From positions 81,434,253 through 81,498,252 of the forward strand of contig NC_084836.1 of NCBI RefSeq assembly GCF_033115175.1: DNA of 64,000 bases, written 5' to 3'. Position numbers and translations under genes: made by a program. Within the stretch, counting starts at the first letter, position 1. Every line of letters starts with the position of its first letter. Source of the DNA: Lepus europaeus (Eukaryota; Chordata; Mammalia; Lagomorpha; Leporidae). The notes below the pieces were generated by a model. That model searched no databases, had not been told where the DNA came from, and saw nothing but the letters and a program-made list of their open reading frames with translations. This document shows positions 22,542 through 34,857 of the stretch, one piece after another.

Positions 22542-22742
22542 CCTCACCTTAAAAAGAGAGATGTGGCACCTGCATTTCTTTCTTTTGGTTGCAGGAATTC
22601 ACAAATTCTAGTGTATGCTGAAAACAGTTTCACACACCATGAATCTGTTTTTAGCAACCACCTGTGGGCATGCCTCACAAGTTGGGGGGAGGAGTCTGAG
22701 CTGCCTCAGCACAATTGTTCCCACGTTCCGAGTACAGTTTTC

Positions 22743-23578
22743 TGGAATCAGTTGTCCCAGAAAATCAGATGATGTGACATCACTCAAGTCCAGCTTTTGG
22801 AGTGCACTTTATTCAGGATATAAACGCCCCTGGAACGACAGTAAACCATATAACATCTTTGGTGGAGTTTAGGACTCTGCCCTGTGTTCTGAAACCAAAC
22901 ATCTGCAAAACCCACTCTGAGGCATGGCCTGGTCCATCGCATGTACGTTGCTACTCTACAGGCGGTCTCGGTTTTCCTGATGCGACAAGATGGAGACCTG
23001 GTTACTGCGTGAGTGTCGCCATCTGCACTGCCACCCTTTTCCTCTCACGTCCACCCCAGGAACGAGCTCCTGGTACAATGTCTGGGACCGGTAGCCCTCT
23101 AAAATTCTATGATGCGGGCAGATTCCTGGCAAGGCAGACAGACGGACAGGGAAGTGGGTGGGGGTGCTCGCCCCACTGTCTGGAGAAGTCAAACAACTGA
23201 CTTCTGTGATTGGTGACTTAACTTGTAGCCAAATCAGCAATCAAAACAGCCACTTCTCAATCCCTTATTTACATCTGTCAGGAACCAATAAAAACCAGTC
23301 ACTTTTCAATGCCTTATTTGGCTCTCCCCTGACCAACCAGGGAACGGTCCCCAGTTAAAAAGTATACAACTCCCCCTAGACACCATCTCCTCTCCAGCCA
23401 CCCCTCTGGGACCCCTCTTAGCGCTGCTGGGAACTTTGCCTTGTACTTCTGCTTTGTCCAGGGCTGAATACACTTCCCTTCCTGCTCCCCTTCCATTGCT
23501 CCTGTGCCTCATTCTTCAAGTCCGCGAGACCAAGAACTTTGCAGAGGAAAAGAGTCGCCATCCAAAAGACCTGTAACA
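22743..23578 (+). mobile_element. Probable solo ERV LTR
   Basis: It starts TGGAATC and ends GTAACA, flanked by TTTC at 22739-22742 and 23579-23582, a 4-base target duplication. Inside it has CCAAT-like motifs around 23285, an AATAAA at 23287, a TATA-like AGTATACAAC at 23361 and an R-U5-like end (CTGAATACACTTCC near 23464). No primer binding site or internal viral gene follows. The 3' half is convincing; the exact 5' edge is less certain. Confidence 0.55.
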
Positions 23579-23864
23579 TTTCCACAAATTCAGTGGGAAA
23601 ACAAACCAGCCAACCACCCTACAACAACCAGATGACAGGGTTAAGGTCTTTCAGGATTTCGAGGGAGCCAGGACTGGCCACTTCATCCTGGCAATCTGCC
23701 AGCTGGAGACTAGCCGTTCCAACCCCCTCCCCCCACCCCGGCAACCGAGAACACCAGAGCCCAAACATCCGGCCACAGGGTGGCTGCCATCATGCGCCCT
23801 TCCTTGCCTTCTCCCCACATCCAGTGGACATTTCCAATGGAGAGAGGAACCCACTCTGCTCCAG

Positions 23865-25704
23865 GAAGGATACAGAACAGAGAAGTTTATTTTACACTAT
23901 CCGTCCGAGAAAACAATCGCCATAAACCAGTGCAAAATGTGCAACAGAATCAGTAAGTGTGTCTTAGCTCTGAGAGCCCAAATCGGTGATTTCTCTCCTG
24001 TTCCTCGGCCGAGCAGGTGCCCCCTCGGCTAAAATGCCGGCCTCGGTTTCGCATCCCAGACAGAAACATCCGACCCATGTGGAGCAGGTTATTTTTTACA
24101 ATTCATACCAGAATGTGTACAAGGGACGGGGAGGAGGGGGGAACCATACCTCATGAATGATAAGTGATCAGTGCTTAACGTAAATGCAAGGGGCATCACG
24201 GGGCAAGAATCCACAGTTCTCAATAAATACAAGTGTACCAAGCATGGGTGTGTCTCAAGTGGGTGGAATTAATCTACATAATAATTCAGCATCATACAAA
24301 ATCTAGCAGGGCTGTTGAACAGTGGTTGGCAAAAAAAAAAAAAAAAAATCCAAAAAACAAAATATAAACGTTTACAATAACTTATGCCCTCCAGGAAGTC
24401 TGCGCTGAACACATTCTGTGGTTCCAAAGGTGTCAGTTCTGGTTGCTCCTTCCCTGGCCATCCCTCCAGGAAGGGAGGGCGGGGCCAGGCCAGCGTGGCC
24501 GCAGGGCCCGAGTAGAAAGGACGTTTTCCCAAGAGCCAGCAGTCAGGGTCCAGTGTACTCGATACCAAGTGGCAAATTGGGACTTGTTGACAACAGCTGT
24601 GCAAAAATTCGCTTCTCTCCATTTTCCAAGAAACCAGTGTCTGAAACTCCGGCCCGGAAGGCGGGGCAGGCCTGGGGGCCTGCTCCCTGTCCCCCCAACA
24701 CCAAGCAACAAGAGCACATCTCAGGGACAACACACGTTGGGGAAGCTTCTGTCGTTGGCTGCCTGGCACCTCGCGGGTGGACGGCTGGAGCTTGTCAGAG
24801 GCCTCAGGCAGGCTAGAACTATTGCTTGAGAAACTAGAGAGAACCTAGTGAGAGAGAGATGGCGAGAGTGGACAGGTGGAAGCCGTCTTCTTCCTTCTGC
24901 CGGCACCTTGCATTGTTCTTCTCTAGGGAAAGGCCCCGTGGGGGGACATGGGCAGAAAGGGTCACGCCTTTGTTCCCTGTGGTCTCACTCAGCCCGGTCC
25001 TCCACTAAGCGTTCACCAAACGTGCCCAGGGCTCAATCCCAGCAGGCTGCCCTGCAGGGCAACCTCAGGTCACTGAGTCATCAGAGCCCAGTGAAAGAAG
25101 CCAGAGAGGAGCTCTTGATGGCAGGAAGCAAAGGAAGTCGGGGTGGGGGGGCCCCCCCCTCTCCCCCCTCCCAACACGACCCCCACAGCCAGTAACCCCG
25201 CAATCTACCCAGAATGCGATCCCAAGCATTCCCCATCACCAGCGCACCAACAGCCCCCCTCCTCCACTTCTTCAACAGTCTCGGCTCATAAATTAGGTTC
25301 GTCTTCCGGCAAATAACTTAAAAAAAAAAAGGAGGAGGGATCGTTAAGAAGTTGTGCCTGGCTCGGGCCAGTTAGCAGCCAGTTCTGTGGTTTTTTTTGT
25401 TTTTTTCTAGAATCTCAGTCCCGGTTCAGAAACGGAGCTGGAAAACTCACGTGGGTGTTGGATGTCTTCACAGGGAGGAGGCAGGAAGGGGTGGGCGGGC
25501 CAGAGGGTGGGAGGCAGGACCCAGGGAGACAAGGGGAGCCCAGGAGGGGGCTGGGAGGGTCTGGGTCACCCGGACAAGAGCCGAGACCTGTGGACAGCTC
25601 GGGAGACGGACGCCACGGCCCTGTGGGGCCTGTGTGACTCGGGGTGTGGCCGGGTCTCGTATTGCACGGAAAAGGAGGAACAGCCTCTGTGGGTGGCCCA
25701 GCGG
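23865..25704 (-). other. SLC24A3: SLC24A3 3' UTR (end estimated)
   Basis: About 1.84 kb between the stop codon and the cleavage site expected 15-25 bases past the AATAAA at 23891-23886. It contains no recognisable SINE, although SINEs are dense on both sides; that fits selection on a transcribed exon. Notable tracts, in plus-strand coordinates, are an 18-A run at about 24331-24348 (a U run in the mRNA), an A run near 25319-25330 and a G/C homopolymer patch at 25143-25170. The exact 3' end is inferred. Confidence 0.75.
23886..23891 (-). promoter_or_regulatory. Poly(A) signal AATAAA of SLC24A3
   Basis: TTTATT on the plus strand is AATAAA on the gene strand. It is the only canonical signal I found between the stop codon and the LTR at 23578. 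A GT-rich stretch follows on the minus strand. Confidence 0.65.
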
Positions 25705-25854
25705 TCAGTGGTCGCCACACATGGGCAAGTTCACAAAGGTGAAGACATTGAATTCCGTCATGATGGAGAAGCACAGGAACACGCCGTACAGGAAGAGGCA
25801 CCCGCAGCCCAGCTTCTTGTCCAGCTGCCACCTGTTCAGGTGGACGCCGAACAC
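25705..25854 (-). CDS. SLC24A3: SLC24A3 last coding exon with stop
   Basis: The coding part is 150 nt: 49 codons and TGA (stop at 25707-25705). It starts VFGVHLNRWQLDKK, then the last membrane helix LGCGCLFLYGVFLCFSIM. It ends with the family tail TEFNVFTFVNLPMCGDH. The acceptor is TGTGTTGCAG. The end CGDH identifies NCKX3 among paralogues (from memory). The exon continues downstream as the 3' UTR. Confidence 0.97.
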   Translation of the reverse strand: MFGVHLNRWQLDKKLGCGCLFLYGVFLCFSIMTEFNVFTFVNLPMCGDH

Positions 25855-26497
25855 CTGCAACACACAAGAAGGGGTCAGCGGGCGCTGGAAGGCGGCTGCA
25901 GTGGCTGCGGGGCCAGGGGTGGCCCAGGGCAACAGCTGCCCCTGGTGGGTCCCGAGCAGGCACTGATTGTCTGGAAGCAGGAGAAAGGGCAGGACTCATA
26001 ATCCATTCAGGGCTCCTGCACATCCCCCAACAGAGCCTGGCTCTCACCCGAGGATGCGCCCCCTGCCGTTCCGCGAAGCCTCTCCACTCTCTTCCTGTGG
26101 CTGCGCCTGGGGCCGAGGGGATGCCCCCCCCGGGGGGGGGGGATGGGTCCCCCTGGTCCCCCCTCTGTTGCTTCCAAACCAGGGTCTTTTCTCTTCCCCT
26201 AAAAGCAGTGCACTAAGAACCTCAAGGTTTCTGGCTGTCACACTCTGTTCCCCGTTAGCAGTGAACCATGCAAGCCTGCTCACCCCATCGCTCACCTGCT
26301 GGACTCCTGCCACCTTTATTAGTGATTTCAAGGCCCATAGGAAGGATCTTCACTGCCCCTCTTCTCTCAAGTCCTCGTCCTCCTGCCTGCCTCAGCCAGT
26401 CACCCACTCCCACCCCTGAGACCCCCCCTTGTGCCCACCCACGAGCCACAGCTGGCTACTCCAACCTGAATTTCAGTGACCTAAAATCGTAGAATGC

Positions 26498-26800
26498 AGG
26501 GACAGGCCCTGTGGTGCAGTGGGTTAAGCTGCTGTCTGCAGCACCGGCATCCCATATGGGTGCTGATTTGAGTCCTGGCTGCTCCACTTTTTTCAATCCA
26601 GCTCCCTGATAATGCTCCCTTGGTAAAGCAGCAGAACACGGCCCAAGTGCCTGGTTCCCTGCCACTCATGTAGAAGACCCAGAAGAAGCTCCTGACCTCA
26701 GCCTGGCCCAGCAATGGCCATTGTGGCCATTTGGGGAGTGAACCGGCAGATGGAAGATCTCTCTCCCTCTGTCCCTCCCCCTCTCTCTGTAACCAGTCTG
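26498..26800 (+). mobile_element. C-SINE with target duplication
   Basis: Flanks AATTTCAGTGACCT and AATTCAGTGACACC. The A-rich tail is almost lost. Confidence 0.85.
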
Positions 26801-26829
26801 CAATTCAGTGACACCATCACTCACCACTC

Positions 26830-27610
26830 CCCATGGCCAGGTCCATGAATGAGCCGGATCCCAAAGCTCACACTGCATCCGGGGATGTTCCCACCAACTC
26901 ACTCTCTTTCATCTGCACCACCCCGCTCATCACCCTGCCCTTGGATCATTCCACTGGCATGCGAGGATGCTACTCTCTCTCCTGTCTACCTTGAAAAAAG
27001 CAAACACCTTTTCTGGATTTCTGTTGCTTTCAGTCGGAGAACTCGACAGAGCTGCACATAGCGGCCTCCCATCTCCCCTTCTATTGTCTGTTGGTTCTTT
27101 CCACTCAACCCTCTGCCATCACTCACAAAAACAGCTCTCTGCCGAAGAGCACCGAGGACCCTTGCCCCGGTGGAATGGTCAACGCTCAACACTTGTCTCA
27201 ATGGACCACGGCTCCCTCCACGGTGAAACGGCTGTGACACATGGCTTCCAGGATGCCACGTACTTCTGGGCTTCTCCCTAGCCATGTAGCTGGTGCTCGC
27301 TGGGTTCTTCAGGAATGTTATCCTCCCCAGCGTCACCCCAAGTGCTGGAAGACTCAGATGTTGAGCCTCTTCTTTATTTTCTGTCCACACGGGATTCCCT
27401 AGGTGATGTCATCCAATGCAGATCTCTAAACAGCCACCTACATTCTGGCAACTCTAGCCTGGACATTTCTCTGGAACTCAGACTTGTATTTGTGCAATGC
27501 CTTTCTTAGCATCTCCTCTTAGAAGTCCAACAGGCAGCGCAGACTCACAATTCTTGCAATCGCTCTTCCTCCCCAAACCTACTCCTCTTCCATCAACAAC
27601 CCTATGTGGT
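26830..27610 (+). mobile_element. Ancient L2-like LINE fragment
   Basis: ATTCCCTAGGTGATGTCATC and the following CTCCTCTTAGAAGTCC... and CCCCAAACCTACTCCTC blocks match the L2-type ORF2 3' region from memory. Heavily decayed, no open frame. Confidence 0.5.
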
Positions 27611-28576
27611 TGGCTCAGCTAATAGTTAGCCTGGTCTCCTGTCAATCACACAATGACAGCCAGGAGTGCATACTGACATCATCAGCTTATGTTTCTGTTC
27701 ATCACTTCTCCGAGCCTTTGCTGTACACTGGTGGGCTGGGGCTGATATTTGTGGCTGCCACATGAGGGTAGCATGAACAGCAAAGAAGAAAAATACGTAC
27801 CAAGCATGGAGCACACTGTGGGGTGAGTGTCACTGCCCCAAACCCAAACTGTGAAAGAATGAGTTCTATAGATTTTCACTTCTGTGTAAGGCGGTATTTG
27901 CTTTGGTAAAATCTATACATCTGAGTCTCACCCTACCTGATCTCTCCTGCTTCCTGCCTGTCCAGCTGAATCCCCTGTATGTGAACAGCACGTCAGGCCA
28001 ACGTCAATGATCATCTCCTCGAAAATCAAGGAAAATCATGTTGGGTTTCAGTATGTATGAATGTGACAACTCAACAGCAGAGTTGAATGCTGATGGAGAC
28101 CTCCAAGCACCTGTATGAGTCTGTTTAGACACGTCTGTTGGGTAGGAAGATTAAGTTACACAAATAAACGTGATGGTCAATAAAGCGGGCCAGCACAGAA
28201 GTTCATCATCCATGAAATGCATTCATAGCCTCTGAGGGATTGGTTGAGTCCCTGGATTAATGGAGATGGAGTCACTTGGAACAATCAAGTAACTGAAGCC
28301 TACTCTTAGGACTAATCTTGCACAACAACTGGGATCATCTCTTTGTTCTTGATAAAACAGTTTGTGCCTGGGACCCGGCACGAGGCTGGCTCCAAGGCAG
28401 AAGGCATCCTAGTGGGTTGCTAGGATTCCCTTCTACAAGAAACAGCCTGGAGACAAGACATCTGGAGGGCCACTGTCTCCAGGCATAGGGACGCCAAGCC
28501 CATTTGGTGTCCAAGGAACGCAGTGGGGAGGAAAGAATGTGTACATTCCAGAATGGGGGGAGAGCTGCAAACCTAC

Positions 28577-28642
28577 CGTGACAAAGACAGAGGCCAGGAG
28601 CAGGCCCACGGAGTAGATTAGCCCCCTGCTGTTCAGTCGAAT
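28577..28642 (-). CDS. SLC24A3: SLC24A3 exon: penultimate, transmembrane helix
   Basis: A small exon of 66 nt, 22 codons (visible residues 321-342), phase 0 at both ends. It begins IRLNSRGL, a short polar link, and enters a membrane helix, IYSVGLLLASVFVT. The acceptor is TTTCTTGCAG and the donor GTAGGT. It is separated from the previous exon by the 17.7-kb repeat-rich intron. Because its length is a multiple of three, skipping it would keep the frame but remove one helix; nothing in the sequence says this happens. Confidence 0.95.
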
Positions 28643-29246
28643 CTGCAAGAAAGGATTAAACAGAATTAGGCTTCTGAACAGGCAGGGCGCTCAAGCAACT
28701 CTGTGTAGCATAGATTGCAAATCTCTGCTCTAGGATGGAGAGGCAAAGGACAGCCTGGCAGCCACGCCCTGCAGCTCCCCCGGGGGACCTGTGCTTTCCT
28801 AGGAACCTAGGGTGTATCCTTGTCCTGTCCACTCTCAGTCCCATTCCATCCTTAACTTCAACAGCACTGGCCCAGCTGGACCGCCCCATGGCCACTGGGA
28901 TTCTCTATCATGTGTTACATGATTTTTTTTTTTTTTTAAAAAGACTGATATGTGTGTATATATTTAGGAGCTACAGTGAGAAAATGTGATAAATGTATAC
29001 AATGCATGATGATCAAGAGGTCTTACCATGTGCCCCTCCTCACCCCTATTAGCATTTCTCTGTGTTGGGAGCATTTGCATTCTTGTCTTCTGGTTATTTT
29101 GGAATATATCATAAACAGTTGTGGACTATAGTCACCCTCCGTGCTACAGAATGCTAGAACCAATTCCTCCCATGTAGCTGCGTTTTGGTACCCACTGTCC
29201 AATCTCCAGTTCCCAAACTTCTGCCTTTTTTAAAAAAATTAATTTG

Positions 29247-29590
29247 GCCGGCGCCGTGGCTTAACAGGCTAATCCTCCGCCTTGCGGCGCCGGCACACCG
29301 GGTTCTAGTCCCGGTCGGGGCGCCGGATTCTATCCCGGTTGCCCCTCTTCCAGGCCAGCTCTCTGCTGTGGCCCGGGAAGGCAGTGGAGGATGGCCCAAG
29401 TGCTTGGGCCCTGCACCCGCATGGGAGACCAGGAGAAGCACCTGGCTCCTGGCTTCGGATCAGCGCGATGTGCTGGCCGCAGTGGCCATTGGAGGGTGAA
29501 CCAACGGCAAAAAGGAAGACCTTTCTCTCTGTCTCTCACTCTCTCACTATCCACTCTGCCTGTCAAAAATAAAAAATAAAAAATAAATAA
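29247..29590 (+). mobile_element. CSINE2-like SINE inside the L1
   Basis: Sense head GGCCGGCGCCGTGGC to a tail of AAAAATAAAAAATAAA units. The flanks share TTAATTTGG/TTAATTTATT-like sequence. Confidence 0.9.
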
Positions 29591-29591
29591 A

Positions 29592-29641
29592 AAATTAATT
29601 TATTTATTTGAAAGTCAGAGTTACACAGAGAGAGGAGAGGC

Positions 29642-29677
<36 letters not shown>

Positions 29678-29932
29678 TCCATCAGCTGGTTCACTCCCCA
29701 ATTGGCTGTACTGGCCGGAACTGCACCGATCCAAAACCAGGTGCCAGGAGAGTCTTCCAGGTCTCCCATGCGGGTACAGGGGTCCAAGGACTTGGGCCAT
29801 TTTTTACTGCTTTCCCAGGCCATAGCAGGGAGCTGGATCAGAAGTAGAGCAGCCGGGACTTGAACCAGTGCCCATATGGGATGCCGGTGCCGCAGGCAGT
29901 GGCTTTACTGGCTACAACACAGTGCTGGCCCC
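29592..29932 (-). mobile_element. C-SINE inside the L1
   Basis: Antisense, tail against the tail of the previous SINE, ending CAGTGCTGGCCCC; a 28-base GA run lies at about 29646-29673. Confidence 0.9.
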
Positions 29933-30289
29933 TCACCTCTACCCTTCCTAGCCTGTAGTGATCATAAACTCTTCCTTCTACACTATTTGCCTTAGCTTCT
30001 GCAAATGAGAACATTCATTTGTGTGCCTGGCTTATTTCACTTAATGCAATGCCCTCTACTTCCATCCACACCACTGGAAAAGACAGGACTTCATTGTTTT
30101 TACGATGAATTAATATTGCATTTTGAATGGGTACCTATCGCCCACACACATCCTTGTCATCCTTGTCAACCTGATCTCCAGGGAGCTTTCACTCAAATGC
30201 ATGCCACAATTTAGGGTGAATGCCATGACACAGCGAACTGGAAAATATGAATGCACTTGGTATTCCTTTTGCATTAAAATGTATTCTTG

Positions 30290-30615
30290 GGGCCGGCGCT
30301 GTAGCATAGCTGGTAAAGCCACTGCCTGCAGTGCCAGCATCCCTTATGGGTGCTGCTTCGAGTCCTGGCTGCTCCACTTCTGATTCAGCTCTCTGCGATG
30401 GCCTGGGAAAGCAGTAGAAGATGACCCAAGTCCTTGGGCCCCTGCACCTGTGTGGGAGACCCAGAAGAAGCTCGTGGCTCCTGGCTTCAGATCGGCGCAG
30501 CTCCCGCTGTTGCGGACATCTGGGGAGTGAGCCAGAGAATGGAAGACCTCTCTCTCTGTCTCTACCTCTCTGTAACTCTGACTTTCAAATAAATAAACCT
30601 TTTTTAAAAAATCCT
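30290..30615 (+). mobile_element. C-SINE, full copy
   Basis: Head GGGGCCGGCGCTGTAGC to AAATAAACCTTTTTTAAAAA. Confidence 0.9.
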
Positions 30616-30967
30616 TTCCCTAATTTGATGGGGGAAAAATGGATGAGGAGTTGTAGTGAGCAAGCGAAGAACAGGAAAGAGGTGAAATTCCTTTTCTGAT
30701 ATTTGTAAATGGTTATTTTAATTTTTTTTACAGAAACACAACAGGATTAGTAGGCAAACTGTGAAGAGATAGAGAGAAGCAATATTTGGAATTCCTGTGG
30801 CACAGCATTGTCCAGCAATGATGGAAATGACCTGCACTGCCCACATGGTGGCCAACAGGCCCCTCAGAGCAGAGTGAGGAAGCACCCGCTGTGGCTGGCC
30901 TCAGTCACGTGGTCCGTGGGCCAGCCCTGGAAACAGAAATCCTTTTAAGCTCTTCATTTTCTTTTTC

Positions 30968-31310
30968 TTTTTTTTTAAGATTTATTTATTTATTTATTTG
31001 AAAGTCAGAGTTACATAGAGAGAGAAGGAGAGGCAGAGAGAGAGAGAGAGGTCTTCCATCTGCTGGTTCACTCCCCAATTGGCCATAACAAGGAGCGGCC
31101 CTGATCTGAAGCCAGGAGCCAGGAGGTTCTTCCAGGTCTCCCACATGGGTACAGGGGCCCAAGGACTTGGGCCATCTTCTACTGCTTTCCCAGGCCATAG
31201 CAGAGAGCTGGATTGGAAGTGGAGCAGCCGGGACTTGAACTGTCGCCCATCTGGGATGCTGGCACTACTGCAGGCAGCGGCTTTACCCACTATACCACAG
31301 TGCCGGCCCC
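30968..31310 (-). mobile_element. C-SINE with a long target duplication
   Basis: AAGCTCTTCATTTTC before and GAGCTCTTCATTTTC after, a 15-base duplicate with one change; probably a fairly young insertion. Confidence 0.92.
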
Positions 31311-32209
31311 ATGAGCTCTTCATTTTCAACACTGCAGGTCTCTTGCAGGATGGAGGCCGTGTACTCCCGGCCCTGTTGCGCTCTGAGCCCCCAGGGTGGA
31401 TCCCTGTAAGCCACAGGCATGGAGTAAATGGATTTCCTGCCCATAAGAAACCAAGAGCCCAGTGTGAGCCAGGGTCCAAGCCAGAGAAGTTTCTCTGGCC
31501 AAGCATTTTCAAAATGAATCAAGTCCAACCAGGCTTCTGAACTTGATCTTCCCAAGTTCACACAGGGTCTGCTACTGCAATCCTAGATGGCTCTGAAGAC
31601 AAAAGGCAACTTTTGTAGGAATGTTTTGTAATTTCTCACTTTTTTGTCTGCAGGCTTCTTTTGTTTTACACCAAGTGGGGGTGGGAGGGAGTGTCTTTTG
31701 TTTTTTTCATTGTTCCTTAGAGACCTGGGTTATCCCTGGGTGCCCTCAGAGAACTGGTTCCAGGACTCCCTGGAGTAGGATGCTCAATTCTCTCCTCTAA
31801 TCCATGTAAGTGCTGTTGTATGCTTGAAACCATCATCTCTAGAGTCCTTAGAATACCAAATACAATGTAAATACTGTGTCAAAGTACTGTTTGGGGAAAT
31901 ACAAACAAGAAACAGAAGCCCAAACATATTCAGCACAGAGGTAACTTTTTCTCTGCATAGTGTCTGTCCTCAGTTGGTAGAACAGGTGGATTCAGAGGGC
32001 CAGCTGTGTGTATCTCCGGCTGTCTGACCCTCACACCTCCACCTGGACAAGATGGTCAGGAACTAGGGTCCCTGCAGTTGCCTTTTGATTTAACACTAAC
32101 ATCTTCCAGTCACTGTGGATGGTCCAGGCCAGAGGCTGGCAGGCTATGACCTACGGCCACATCTCATCCATGGTCTGCTTTTTATAATTAAACTTCTTTA
32201 GAACTCAAC

Positions 32210-32400
32210 ACCTGGTTTAGGGCACTGGCTTCAGACTCAGCCGCCTGGCTGGCGAATCCCAGGCGGGTCCCTCCATTGCAGTATCATCAGGAACAAGCAA
32301 CTTGCCCCACGCCTCAGTTTTCTGCTGTGTAAAAATCCAGAGAACACAGTCCCCATGTGAGGATTAACTAAATCGATCCACCTTAAACTCTTGAACAGGG
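32210..32400 (+). mobile_element. MIR SINE
   Basis: GCACTGGCTTCAGACTCAGC, CTTGCCCCACGCCTCAGTTT and TGTGAGGATTAACTAAAT line up with the MIR core from memory. Confidence 0.65.
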
Positions 32401-32633
32401 TCTGGGGTGGAAAAAATTCTAATGAAATGTGGGGTCACACTTCCTCTCCCACTCAGTGAGGTGCCTGGGCCTGCTCCTCCAGCCCTCATTTCTTCTTCTA
32501 TGAACCCATAACAGGCAGCTCCTTGAGCAATGCCCTTCTAGATTACAGCCTGAATTCACCCTCTGCCCGGCACGTGCTTGGTATGTAACTGGTGAATGAA
32601 TAACGCATGCCCATGCCGTGCCATCGCTTTTCA

Positions 32634-32914
32634 TTTTAAAGACTGATTGATGTATTTGAAAAGGAGAGTTAGAGAGACAGAGAGAAATCTTCCACCCACC
32701 CATTCACTCCCCAAATGGCTGCCAACAGCCAGGGCTGTGCCCGGCTGAACCCAGGAGCCAGGTACTCCATCTGGGTCTCCCACATGGGTGGGAGAGGCCC
32801 AAGCACTTGGGCTGTCGTCTGCTGCTTTCCCAGGTGCATTAGCAGGGAGCTGGAGGGAGACGGAGCAGCTGGCATTCTAATCAGTGCCCTAAGGCTGCAC
32901 CACAACGCTGGCCC
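32634..32914 (-). mobile_element. C-SINE
   Basis: Antisense, AAAGACTGATTGATG to CACAACGCTGGCCC. The B-box region is shortened. Confidence 0.85.
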
Positions 32915-33059
32915 AGCAATGTCATTCTGACTGGTTTATAGGAAAGTCACTTTCTACAGGGCAGTGGGCACTGGTCAGAGAGAGGCTGGAAGCAGAGACA
33001 CTCCGGGTGAACCTGGCTGGTCCCAGAAGCAATGTGATCTGCCCAACACCGCCTATTTC

Positions 33060-33625
33060 CTTTCCCACTTTATTTTTTATGAACATGTATAACTTTTTTT
33101 AACCCACCTGTTATCACACAAGTTTTTAAGCATCAAAGTGGAAAGGCTGACACCACCTTGCTTTCCAGTAAACTACAAAGTAAGCTGCAGACACCACCAG
33201 CACTCTTCCACCTCAACACCTCTGCCTGCATCTCATTAAAGCAGAGTTCAGCTGTGGGTCATGGTTCTTTTATTTTTAGACGCAATTTCCATACGGTGAC
33301 ATTCACGAATCATAACTGCACCATTCGGTGGGGTCTGAGAAATGCATGCACCCAGGTAACCCAAACCACCACAACACAGACCACTTCAATCGCCCATCGA
33401 GTGCTCCGGTGGCCTCCATGCCAGACCCAGAGGCAGCCACTGCTCTCCATTTATCCCCCATGGGCTGGTTCAGCCTGCCCTAGAACTTCACATGAATAGC
33501 CCATGTGTAGAGATACGGCGCCTACTCTTTCATGTGAGCGTCCTTCTCCCAGCACAGTTTCTGGAGATTCTTTTGAGATTTCATTGTGTCAATAGCTCTA
33601 GAAAAATGCCACAGTGTGTTTAACT
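33060..33625 (-). mobile_element. Decayed L1 fragment
   Basis: GAACTTCACATGAATAGCCC, CTTTCATGTGAGCGTCC and GAGATTCTTTTGAGATTTCA resemble antisense L1M ORF2 3' sequence. Confidence 0.45.
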
Positions 33626-34199
33626 CGTTATGTTGTGGACATCTGGAAAGCTCCTGGTTTTGGGCTACTAGTGTGCATTGCTTTCAGAGCGCAAAGACAA
33701 AAGGAAAAGTGGTCCACAATGGCTCCTCCCCTCAAACAAATGAAGAAATGCAGGTGGCTTTGGACTCTGCCCAGGACCTGGCATCACTGTATCATATCCT
33801 AGCTCCCCGCTCTGGAGTCAGGCTCTCACTAGCTTTCCATACTGGGGCAGTTGCCCCGTTCTGGAATCTTCTGCCTGGCCAAGTGGGAAACTCAGCTCGT
33901 TCTCATCTCTACTCTGCCCATCCGGCCCTAAGACTGTGTGCCCCTTCCAAGTTCAGGACCAACCATCTGGTGCTGATCTCATCCTGCCTGTGTTTCCTCA
34001 GCTCATCAGATGTTTCAAGGGCAGATGCCTGGCTCTTGAAGGTTCCTCGTCCCAGCTCCTAGGGTCCCGTGTGTTTAAGTGAGCATCTGCTGGGGATGCC
34101 CAGTGCATATGTGTGCATTGCAAGTGTGTGTTGGGTGGCAAGGGGGAAAGGTAGACCATATTGGGAGCTGCCTTTAAGCTCATCTCTATCAGAGGGCAC

Positions 34200-34420
34200 C
34201 ACATTTTAAAGAATTGAAGCATAATTTGCAAACAATAAAATGCGCTGATCGTAAGTGCAGCTACTATTAGATGAGTTTTGACAAGTGCAAGTTATTATGT
34301 AACTTACGTAATTCTCCTAACTCATACCTCAGTGAAGACACAAACCACTTCCATCACCCCAGTAACTCTCCTGCAGGGCAACAGAACCTGTTGCTTTGGG
34401 GGACTTCAAGCCAGGCAGCA
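34200..34420 (-). mobile_element. Decayed L1 fragment
   Basis: GATGAGTTTTGACAAGTGCA and CCATCACCCCAGTAACTCTC resemble antisense L1M text; possibly part of the same element as 33060-33625. Confidence 0.45.
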
Positions 34421-34857
34421 GCCCCGCCTCTTCTCACCACTACATTCTCTTGGGCAAAACCCTTTGAGCTCCAGCCCTGCACAATGTGGAGCTAAACTGT
34501 TTCCCTGCCGCTATGCCCTTCACAGAACCAAGGCACACACATGCAAATACAGAAACTCTTCCCAGGCGCATCTCCTGATGGCTAAGGCAGTTTTTGTTTC
34601 TTGCTTCAGAAGTCTGCATGTTCATTCTCAAATTCCCTCCTGCAGTCCTTGCAGAGGAAACAAGGCTGGCTGCTTCCAGAGTCTACAGGGATTTGGCCCA
34701 CGACGCATATGCATTACTTAGGATGGATGTACACAGGGAGACCCGTTCATACAAGACTCATGGATTCCCTGAATCCATCCTACTGTGTGTGTGGATCCAT
34801 CATCCCTAGCCTACGAGATTCTTATTCCTCATAGTACAGTTTAAAATCTTTCTATAT

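Larger units (their letters stand above)
25855..28576 (-). other. SLC24A3 last intron
   Basis: 2.7 kb. It holds one plus-strand C-SINE (26498-26800) and an ancient L2-like LINE fragment (about 26830-27610). A G/C homopolymer patch lies at 26126-26142. The rest (27611-28576) shows no recognised element. Confidence 0.85.
28922..30140 (-). mobile_element. L1 3' end, split by two SINEs
   Basis: Antisense L1M-type 3' end. The T run at 28922-28936 is its poly(A). ACTATAGTCACCCTCCGTGC and GTGCCTGGCTTATTTCACTT are classic antisense L1 3' motifs. The SINEs at 29247-29590 and 29592-29932 interrupt it. 5' truncated. Confidence 0.75.
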
